This document shows positions 37,914 to 45,837 of a DNA stretch of 64,000 bases, piece after piece. The translations under genes were made by a program, and so were the position numbers. The stretch covers positions 1-64,000 of the forward strand of contig NZ_JASJCS010000001.1 in assembly GCF_030065885.1 (NCBI RefSeq). The letters run 5' to 3'. The DNA is from Ilumatobacter sp. (GTDB taxonomy: Bacteria; Actinomycetota; Acidimicrobiia; Acidimicrobiales; Ilumatobacteraceae). Every line of letters starts with the position of its first letter. Positions within the stretch are counted from its first letter, which is position 1. The notes beneath the pieces were generated by a model. It worked only from the letters and a program-made list of their open reading frames with translations. It ran no database searches and had not been told where the DNA came from.

Positions 37914-38885
37914 TCAGGCGTTGACGAGCGTCGACTCCAAGCGGGCGTACGACGACTCCATGCCATCGACCATGCCGGTGGCGAGGGCCTGATCGCGCAC
38001 CTCCGAGCTCGGGTAGGTCACGACGAGCATCAGCAAGGTGCCGCCGTCGACCGCGGTGAGCGTCATCTCGTTGGTGGCCGGGTCGCCCTCCATCCCGACC
38101 ATCCGCTCGGTCGTCACCTCCCGATGCGGCGGCACCGACTCGAGCACCTCGCCCTCCAGTCCGAAGCCGCCCGAGCCGTCCTCGGCCTCCCACCCGTAGC
38201 GGAACGTGCTCCCGACCTCGCCCGGGACCTCGCAGACCGGCATCGTCCAGCCGTCGGGCCCGAGCATCCACCGCTGCACCAGATCGGCATCGTGATGCGC
38301 ACGCCAGACCTGCTCGACCGAGCCGCGCACGATGCGGGTGAACCGCACCTGGGTGTCGTTCAGGATCTTCGACTCGGTGCTGCGGCCCGCGGCGAACGAC
38401 GCCAGGTCGGCGAGCACGTCGTCCATCTGTCCGAACGCCGCCGTCGCGCCCTCGACCATCCCCATCTCGACCAGCTGCTCCATCGCCTCGACGCTCGCGA
38501 AGGTGGTCACGCCGACGAACCTCGACCCGCTCTCGGTCGACTCGAAGCTGAACCGCATCGTCATCGTCGGCATCTCGTCGTTGGGGTTGCCGTCGTCGCC
38601 TGCGAACCCGTCGATCACTTCGAAGCTCCGGCCGGGATCGATCGCCGTCACGATCCAGTACCCGTGGGTCACGCCGGCAGCGCCGGTCATCACGTACGAG
38701 CTCCGCCCGCCGACGACCATGTCGTGGCGGGTGAACGTCGCGGGGTAGTCCGGTGGGCCGAAGAACCTCTCGAGCTGGCGCGGATCGACCCAGGCATCCC
38801 ACAACCACTCGACCGGTACGGCGTAGTCGCCGACGACGGTGAGCGTGAGGGCGTTGGCGTCGGAGGTGACGGACGTGATGGGCAC
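37914..38885 (-). CDS. Double SRPBCC/AHSA1-domain protein
   Basis: Two consecutive AHSA1-like units: VPVEWLWDAWVDPRQLERFFGPP... and RIVRGSVEQVWRAHHDADLVQRWMLGPDGW... Confidence 0.82.
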   Translation of the reverse strand: MPITSVTSDANALTLTVVGDYAVPVEWLWDAWVDPRQLERFFGPPDYPATFTRHDMVVGGRSSYVMTGAAGVTHGYWIVTAIDPGRSFEVIDGFAGDDGNPNDEMPTMTMRFSFESTESGSRFVGVTTFASVEAMEQLVEMGMVEGATAAFGQMDDVLADLASFAAGRSTESKILNDTQVRFTRIVRGSVEQVWRAHHDADLVQRWMLGPDGWTMPVCEVPGEVGSTFRYGWEAEDGSGGFGLEGEVLESVPPHREVTTERMVGMEGDPATNEMTLTAVDGGTLLMLVVTYPSSEVRDQALATGMVDGMESSYARLESTLVNA

Positions 38886-38937
38886 TGGCGGGCTCCTTCG
38901 GATCAGCGGTGATGTCGGGTGGCGGTCGGCCGGCGTG

Positions 38938-39294
38938 TCAGTGGGTGGTGTCGGGGTCGGCGAGGACCTGGTCGAGCTGGTCGAACCGCGCCCGCCACAG
39001 CCCCTCGAGGTCGGCGAGCAGGATGCGGGCGCGGGCGATCCGGTTCGGGTCGGCGCGCACGATGCGCTCACGGCCCCGGCGGTCCTTGGTCACGAGCCCC
39101 GCTCCTTCCAGCACGGCCACGTGCTTCTGCACCGCGGCGAAGCTCATGTCGTAGTCCGCGGCGAGCACGCTGACCGACGCCTCGCCGACCAGCGTCCGGC
39201 GCACGATGTCGCGGCGAGTGGCGTCGGCGAGCGCGCGGAAGATGCGGTCGACCTCGGCGTCCGACAGCGCTGGCGGTTCGGTGCGTACAACCAT
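38938..39294 (-). CDS. ArsR-family transcriptional regulator
   Basis: RIFRALADATRRDIVRRTLVGEASVSVLAADYDMSFAAVQKHVAVLEGAGLV winged-HTH. Confidence 0.9.
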   Translation of the reverse strand: MVVRTEPPALSDAEVDRIFRALADATRRDIVRRTLVGEASVSVLAADYDMSFAAVQKHVAVLEGAGLVTKDRRGRERIVRADPNRIARARILLADLEGLWRARFDQLDQVLADPDTTH

Positions 39295-39304
39295 TCGGTT
39301 GTAC
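39285..39304. promoter_or_regulatory. Perfect inverted repeat GTACAACC-ATTC-GGTTGTAC over the arsR start codon
   Basis: 8-bp arms, 4-nt spacer; overlaps ATG at 39292-39294. Confidence 0.75.
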
Positions 39305-39396
39305 ATTAGCCACCGAGCAGCCACTCGTCAATCGACGGACCGAACGCATGCGAAACCACGGCGTCGACGGCGGCCCCGGCGCGCGAACTTGTCAGG

Positions 39397-40071
39397 GTGA
39401 TCTTCGGCGATGACGTCGTCTCCCCGGTCTCGGTCGCGGCCTCCGAGTGGCTCGCGCCAGCGTGCCGGGGATCGTGGGGCACCGTCGGCGCGCTCGTGCC
39501 GAACCACTACGCGTCGATCCTCCACGTCGACGCGCCGGAGCCGGACATCGAGGACTGGTGGTCGGCGTATCGGCGCCTCTTCCAGATCATCGCGTCGGTC
39601 GGTGAGCGGCACACCTCCAACGCCGACCGAGCCTGGTTCGCCGTGTGGGAGGGGCACGGCTTCGACAGGATCGCAACGCGCGTGGCGTTGCCCGGGCCAC
39701 TCGACGAGGCAGCTCGCCAGGCGCTCGAGCGCGAGCGCGCGAGGCTGCGCGAGGACGACGAACGGCGGAACGCCGCGACCCGCGCTGCGTTGCGTGAAGT
39801 CCCACGATTCGCGCTGCCGGATCGCAGCTACTACCTCGTGACGGGCCCGGTCGCCGCGGCGACACGGCTGCGCACACCTGGGTCCCCCGAGAGGTGGCAA
39901 CGCCCCGACCTGTTCTGGCCCGACGACCGTCGATGGTTCGTCGCCACCGACGTCGACTTCTGGTCCCTGTACATCGGGGGTGACCATCACCTCATCTCCG
40001 AGGTCGCGCGCCGCGTCGCGACCCCGTCCGAACTCGTCCTCCCCGACCATCAGCTCGTGGCCGAGGACTGA
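39397..40071 (+). CDS. Hypothetical protein
   Basis: 224-aa intact ORF with good coding character; no family recognised. Confidence 0.6.
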   Translation: MIFGDDVVSPVSVAASEWLAPACRGSWGTVGALVPNHYASILHVDAPEPDIEDWWSAYRRLFQIIASVGERHTSNADRAWFAVWEGHGFDRIATRVALPGPLDEAARQALERERARLREDDERRNAATRAALREVPRFALPDRSYYLVTGPVAAATRLRTPGSPERWQRPDLFWPDDRRWFVATDVDFWSLYIGGDHHLISEVARRVATPSELVLPDHQLVAED

Positions 40072-40242
40072 CTCGCCCGGGTCCGCGTCCAGCGTCACGG
40101 TCGCCGAGCACGCGTGCGGGTCCGGCGCACCCGACCATCGATCTTCCGGGTAGCCCCATGGTGCCGGCGTGCCGGCGGCGCGACCATCGACGCACAGAGA
40201 TCGACACGACCGGCAAGGCCGGTCACGAACAAAGGAACCCCC

Positions 40243-40560
40243 ATGGCACGCCGCGACCGGACCCTCTACCGCGACACCGACGACAAGAAGATCGGCGGCG
40301 TCTGCTCGGGCCTCGCCCGCTACTTCGACGTCGACCCGGTGCTCGTTCGCGTGGCGTTCGTCGCCGCCCTCGTGTTCGGCGGCGGATCGCTCGTCGCCTA
40401 CCTGCTCCTCTGGTGGCTCGTCGACCCCGCCCCCGCAGGCGCCTGGGAGGACGAGGGCTCCGGCGGCTCGACCACCGACTCGACCGCCGACTCGACCGCT
40501 GGCCCGACCGCCGACTCGACCGATGCCGGCGACGACGACGTCGCCGGGCAGGCCGCCTGA
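40243..40560 (+). CDS. PspC-domain protein
   Basis: TLYRDTDDKKIGGVCSGLARYFDVDPVLVRVAFVAALVFGGGSLVAYLLLWWLVDP. Confidence 0.9.
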   Translation: MARRDRTLYRDTDDKKIGGVCSGLARYFDVDPVLVRVAFVAALVFGGGSLVAYLLLWWLVDPAPAGAWEDEGSGGSTTDSTADSTAGPTADSTDAGDDDVAGQAA

Positions 40561-40584
40561 GACGTCACGGAAACGGAGACCGAC

Positions 40585-40779
40585 ATGACCATCATCCTGT
40601 GGCTCATCCTGCTGGTGCTCGCATGGCCGCTGGCACTGCTCGTCCTGATCGTCTACCCGCTCGCGTGGTTGCTGCTGCTCCCGTTCCGGATCGTCGGGAT
40701 CTCGGTGAGCGGCATCCTCGAGACGCTCCGGGCCGTCATCACCCTGCCGGCCCGGCTGCTGACCGCCGGCCGACCCTGA
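40585..40779 (+). CDS. Small two-TM membrane protein
   Basis: MTIILWLILLVLAWPLALLVLIVYPLAWLLLLPFRIVG. Confidence 0.6.
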   Translation: MTIILWLILLVLAWPLALLVLIVYPLAWLLLLPFRIVGISVSGILETLRAVITLPARLLTAGRP

Positions 40780-41117
40780 GGTCGAGACCCGGACGTCGCC
40801 TCGAAGGTGTCGGACGGGGACCCCGCGGAGGAGGCCGGCGCGACGCCGGCGACGCAGCCGGAGACGACCCCGCACACGCCGACGACATCGAGATCACCTC
40901 GGAGTCGTCACCGGCGACCCGGACCGGCCGCCAACGGCCCTGCCCGACCGACGGCCACGCCCCGCACGAGTTGCGAGGTGTGGTCGCCACCATGTCGGGC
41001 ACCGATCGCACGTCCGCCGTCCGGCAGGCTCGGAGATCCCGATCCAGCCTCGTCGAGATGTCGAACGACGCCCCGAACGACGCCTCAGCGACGGCGACGG
41101 CGACAGCGGCGACGCGC

Positions 41118-41669
41118 TCAGGCCGTCGCGAGCTGGAACCGGTCGGCGAGCCCGGCCCGGTTGTACCGCTGCAACATCACGGGGTAGAGGTTCATCAGCA
41201 CGTCGAAGAGCAGGGTGAGCGCCGCCGCCGTCCACCAACCACGGGCGAGTGCGTGCCCCACCACCGCCAGTTCCGCGACGAACAGCACGGCATGGCTCGC
41301 CTCGGCGTCGCGCATGCGCTGGGCCAGGCGGGAGAGCTCGGCCGGCGTCCGTTCAGCCGGCAGGTGCAACTTGGGGTTGAAGACGGCCAACGGGCCCCTG
41401 CGCAACACCGACTTCGCGAGGCGCACGCCGACACGTTCGTACACGCGCCCGTCGCGCTCGAACGGTCGGAGCGCGTGATAGCGCTCGGGCAGACGCAACT
41501 GCGCCACACGGCTGAGCAGCCCGACCGCGACCATCGGCACCCAGACCACCAGGAACGCGAACCAGGCACTCGCCGCGCCGAGCGCCCCAGCCGTCCACAC
41601 GAGCACCGCCAGCGAGACGACGACGGCGGCTGCGGTTGCGAAGATCGCTCGCACCCCTCGATGGTGCAC
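41118..41669 (-). CDS. Membrane protein, unknown function
   Basis: 183 aa with several TM helices. Confidence 0.6.
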   Translation of the reverse strand: MHHRGVRAIFATAAAVVVSLAVLVWTAGALGAASAWFAFLVVWVPMVAVGLLSRVAQLRLPERYHALRPFERDGRVYERVGVRLAKSVLRRGPLAVFNPKLHLPAERTPAELSRLAQRMRDAEASHAVLFVAELAVVGHALARGWWTAAALTLLFDVLMNLYPVMLQRYNRAGLADRFQLATA

Positions 41670-41841
41670 TGAACGGCCCGGTCCTCACCAGGGCCGGACG
41701 TCTCGACGAGCAGCGACCTGCGCCGCGCCCGCCGAACCCACCGCATGGCGCGGTTGGATGAGTCGCCGCCCGCCGCGGCCGGGGACGTCGAGCGCGTGCA
41801 CGATGCGATCGATCGTGGCCGGCGAGTCCGTCGGGCCCGGC

Positions 41842-44800
41842 CTACGGTGAGCCGCGCCTCGACTCGGCGAGCTCGCGGTCGGGCACCGATCCGTCGGTCG
41901 CGCCACGCACCACACGGCCGTCGCCCAGGTGGGACTTGAGGCGCACGCCCAGCCGCTCGATCTCCCGCGGCTCCTGCCAGAGGAGGCCCGAGTGCGTGGT
42001 GTCGTGGACCACCAACTGCTCGACGCGCCCCCGAGCCAGCCGGCGCCAGCGCTGTTGGGTGTCCGGATCCGCGGCCAACTCCTCGCTCTGCACAAGGAGC
42101 AGATCGACGTCGAGCGGTCGCGCCTCGTAGACACGTTGCGCGTTCCGATGGGCGATGAACGCCCTGTCGACCCGGCGATCGACCACTCGACGCCGCAGAC
42201 GGGCACGAATCTTTCGGACCAGCGTGCCGCTCCGGACGCCGCGTACTGCGAATCGCACGAGGCGGATCGGAATCGGGCGGCCACGAGCCCTCGTCCAGTC
42301 CGGCCCGTTGTCCGGGGCCGTCGAATCGAGCACGACCACGCTGTCGACGTCGGCTCCGTCCCGGGCGAGCAGGTCGGCCATCTCCCAGGCGACGTGTGCG
42401 CCCATGCACATCCCGCCGACCCGGTACGGGCCGGCCGGCTCGACCGAGCGCATGTCGGAGAGGTAGCGGGCAGCCATCTCGGCGATCGACGATTCGGGTC
42501 CGGCGTCGCCGTCGATGCCGAGTGGTTGGAAGGCGTACAGCGGCTGCTCGGTGCCGATGTGCCGTGCGAGCTCCCTGAAGATCAACGCGGTGGCACCGGC
42601 CGGCGGGACGAGGAACAGCGGCGGCAGCGAGCCCTCCGGGTTGAGCGCCACCACCGAACCCGGGTCGGCCGGTGGCTCCTCGTCCCGGAGCAGCCTCGCC
42701 TGGCCGGTGATCGTCGGGTCCTCGAGCAGCGATGCCAACGGGAGCTCCCGACCGGTCGCCTGGCGGATCCTCTCGACGAGCGAAACTGCGACGATCGAGT
42801 GGCCACCGGCCTCGAAGAAGTCGTCGTCGACGCCGAAGTTCGCGTCCGGCAGCACCTCGCTCCAGATGGCATGCAGCGTCCGTTCGAGCTCGTCGCGCGG
42901 CCCGAGCGGCGGCGCCGACGCCGGCGGTGCCGCCTCCGGCAGGGCCGACCGGTCGACCTTTCCGTTGGGGAGTCGGGGCAGCGAGTCCAGGACGAGCACC
43001 GAGCTCGGCACCATGTAGGCGGGCAGTCGGCTTCGCAGATGGTCGAGGAGCTCGCGGCCGTCAACGGCACTCGCGCCCTCGACATAGGCCACGAGGTACG
43101 TCCCGGCGTCGTTGCTGCGTGCGACGACGGCACTCGTGACGACGTCGGGTCGGCGCACGAGCATCTCCTCGATCCCTCCGAGCTCGACCCGGTGTCCCCG
43201 CACCTTCACCTGCTCGTCCATCCGGCCGTGGAAGTCGATGAGACCGTCGGGCCGGTACTGCCCGATGTCGCCCGTTCGGAACAGCCGGGTCATCTCCCCC
43301 GGCGCGGCGACCGTCGGTGGGAGCCGGCTGGACGGTACGTCGACGAACCTGGCCGCCGTCATCTCGGGACGCCGGTGGTACCCGCGTGCGAGCCCCCCGC
43401 CACCGATGTAGATCTCGCCGGGCACGCCGACAGGAACCAGCTGCTGTGCGCTGTCGAGCAGCACGACCTGGGTGTTCGCGATCGGCCGCCCGATCGGGAC
43501 GCGATCTGGCTCGTGGGCGCTGTCGCATCGGTGGACGGTCGCCCACACGCTCGCCTCGGTCGGCCCGTACTCGTTGAAGAGCGCCGCGCCCGGGTTGGAC
43601 CTGGCGTGTTGATCGACGAGCTCGGTCGGACACGCCTCCCCCGCCACGATGACAGTGCGAAGCGAGGCACGGCTGTCGGCGTCGACGTGATCGAGCAGGA
43701 GTTGGTAGATCGACGGCAGGCACAGCGTGTGGGTCACCCGGTGACCCTGGATGAGCCGCTGCAACGAACGAACGTCGAGTTGCTGCTCATGGGTCGGCAC
43801 GACGAGCGTTCCTCCGGTCGTCAGCGTCCAGAACACGCCCACCACCGAGCTGTCGAACGAGAGCGAGGACAACAACAGGAAGACGTCGGGCGCCTCCTCG
43901 TAGTAGGCGAACCGCGCGTTCATCGAATGGAGGAGGTTGCGGTGATCGATCGGCACGCCGTTCGGTCGACCGGTGGAACCGGACGTGTAGATCATGTAGG
44001 CGAGGTCGTCGACCGTCACGAGTCGCCGCTCGCCGGAGGGCGGCGGTGGGCCGGTCCGCAGGAGGACGGACTCGTCGGACAGCTCGGTGACGAGCTCCGT
44101 GTCGCCGAACACGTCTCGACCGTCCGTGCTCGGCGACGTGACGATCAACGCCGCCTCGGAGTCCTCGACCATCTCTCGCAGCTGCCGCGACGGGTAGGCA
44201 GGGTCCACGGGGACGTACGCACCGCCGGCCTGCAGGACACCGACGATCGACACGATGAGCTCGACCGAGCGCTCCAGGTGGACCACGACCGCACTCCCCG
44301 GGCGGACGCCGGCCTCGCGCAGTGCCCGTGCACACGCGTCAGCCCGTCGCGCCAGCTCGCCGTACGTCACCGAGCTGCCGGCGCACGCGACTGCGAGGCG
44401 ATCAGGACGGGCCGCAGCCTCCCGCTCGATCATCTCGTGCACCAATGGCACGGGATCGGCAGTCATCCCGGTGTCGTTCCACCGGCCGATGCGGTCTCGC
44501 TCACTCTCGGAGACCATGCCCAACTCGCCGAGTGTGGCGTCGGGGTGCTGCAGGATCTCCCCGAGCACGTTGAGCAAGTGGCCGAACAGCGCGTCGATCG
44601 CACCGGACGCGAACAGCGTCGGATCGCTCACGAGCTTGAAGGTGAGCACGTCCCTCGGGAGGACGATCAGTGCGAGCGGGAAGTTGCTGTCATCGAGGTA
44701 GCGCGTTCCACCGACCATGCCGCTCGTCGCGACATCGCTCGGCACGTTCTCGACGACGACGATGCTGTCGAAGAGGTCGACGCCGGCCGGTACGTCTGAC

Positions 44801-45837
44801 CATCGCTGGATCTCGACCAGCGACGTGTGCTCGTGGTCGGCGATCTCGAGCTGGTGCGCCTGCATGCGTGCCAGCCACGGAACCACGCCGTCAGCCGGAT
44901 CGACCGTCGACCGGACGGGCACGGTCGTCAGGAACATGCCGACGATCTGCTCGACGCCCGGCAGGTCCATCGGCCGCCCGGACGACGTCGCGCCGAACAC
45001 GACGTCGCGGGCACCGCTGTACCGGCTCAGGACCAGACTCCACGCGCCCTGCACGACCGTGGCGAGCGTGAGGCGATGCCGCCGGGCGAACTCCGTGAGC
45101 CGATCGCCCGTCTCGGTCGGCAGCTGTCGCATCGTGGTGCGCCGCTGCGCTCCGCCAGGTCCGGCACGTTCGCGTCGGAACCGCCGGATCGGCAATGCGG
45201 TCGGCGTCGTGAACCCGGCGAGCTCATCTCGCCAGAACGACTCCGACGAGGCCAGGTCGCGGCGTTCCAGCCACGCGACGAAATCCTTGAACGGTCGACC
45301 CGTCGGCGCCGTCCACTCGCGGTCCTCGAGGATCGCGCCGTAGGCGTCGAGCAACTCGGAGAGGACGATCTGTGCCGACCAACCGTCGAGCATCGCGTGG
45401 TGGAAGCTCCACACCATCGTCGGGTCGTCGGCCCCCGATGTCACCAGCCTGACCCGGGACGACGGAACCGAATCCAGATCGAAACCCCGCCGGCGGTCGG
45501 CCTCGAGCAGACGCTCGAGCTCAGCGGTCCGGCCGGCCTCGTCGTTCGCGGCCAACTCGACGATCGCGAAGTCGACGGTGGCGGTTCGCCGCACGACCTG
45601 GAGTGGTTGACCGATCCGCTCCCAGACGAACGCCGTCCGCAAGATGTCGTGGCGGTCGATCATCGACTGCCATGCGCGCTCGAGCGCGGTGACCACGATC
45701 GGGCCGCGCAGGGTCGTCACGACCTGGACGGTGTAGGCGCTCCGCTCGGGGTCGGCGACGGTGTGGAACACCATGCCGGCCTGCGTCGGCGCCATCGGGT
45801 AGATGTCGGCGACGCCGTCGAGCTGATGCTCACTCAT
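41842..45837 (-). CDS. NRPS module C-A-T-TE (terminal module)
   Basis: C domain HHAMLDG, A domain YTSGSTGRPNGVPIDH / NEYGPTEASVW / NGKVDRSAL, T domain FFEAGGHSIVAVSL, TE domain FLVPPAGATALIFRELARHIG...GGMCMGAHVAWEMAD. Confidence 0.95.
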   Translation of the reverse strand: MSEHQLDGVADIYPMAPTQAGMVFHTVADPERSAYTVQVVTTLRGPIVVTALERAWQSMIDRHDILRTAFVWERIGQPLQVVRRTATVDFAIVELAANDEAGRTAELERLLEADRRRGFDLDSVPSSRVRLVTSGADDPTMVWSFHHAMLDGWSAQIVLSELLDAYGAILEDREWTAPTGRPFKDFVAWLERRDLASSESFWRDELAGFTTPTALPIRRFRRERAGPGGAQRRTTMRQLPTETGDRLTEFARRHRLTLATVVQGAWSLVLSRYSGARDVVFGATSSGRPMDLPGVEQIVGMFLTTVPVRSTVDPADGVVPWLARMQAHQLEIADHEHTSLVEIQRWSDVPAGVDLFDSIVVVENVPSDVATSGMVGGTRYLDDSNFPLALIVLPRDVLTFKLVSDPTLFASGAIDALFGHLLNVLGEILQHPDATLGELGMVSESERDRIGRWNDTGMTADPVPLVHEMIEREAAARPDRLAVACAGSSVTYGELARRADACARALREAGVRPGSAVVVHLERSVELIVSIVGVLQAGGAYVPVDPAYPSRQLREMVEDSEAALIVTSPSTDGRDVFGDTELVTELSDESVLLRTGPPPPSGERRLVTVDDLAYMIYTSGSTGRPNGVPIDHRNLLHSMNARFAYYEEAPDVFLLLSSLSFDSSVVGVFWTLTTGGTLVVPTHEQQLDVRSLQRLIQGHRVTHTLCLPSIYQLLLDHVDADSRASLRTVIVAGEACPTELVDQHARSNPGAALFNEYGPTEASVWATVHRCDSAHEPDRVPIGRPIANTQVVLLDSAQQLVPVGVPGEIYIGGGGLARGYHRRPEMTAARFVDVPSSRLPPTVAAPGEMTRLFRTGDIGQYRPDGLIDFHGRMDEQVKVRGHRVELGGIEEMLVRRPDVVTSAVVARSNDAGTYLVAYVEGASAVDGRELLDHLRSRLPAYMVPSSVLVLDSLPRLPNGKVDRSALPEAAPPASAPPLGPRDELERTLHAIWSEVLPDANFGVDDDFFEAGGHSIVAVSLVERIRQATGRELPLASLLEDPTITGQARLLRDEEPPADPGSVVALNPEGSLPPLFLVPPAGATALIFRELARHIGTEQPLYAFQPLGIDGDAGPESSIAEMAARYLSDMRSVEPAGPYRVGGMCMGAHVAWEMADLLARDGADVDSVVVLDSTAPDNGPDWTRARGRPIPIRLVRFAVRGVRSGTLVRKIRARLRRRVVDRRVDRAFIAHRNAQRVYEARPLDVDLLLVQSEELAADPDTQQRWRRLARGRVEQLVVHDTTHSGLLWQEPREIERLGVRLKSHLGDGRVVRGATDGSVPDRELAESRRGSP

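Noticed and set aside
41929-44799. 956-aa + strand ORF
   Set aside because: Antisense of the C-A-T-TE NRPS; no recognisable domain.
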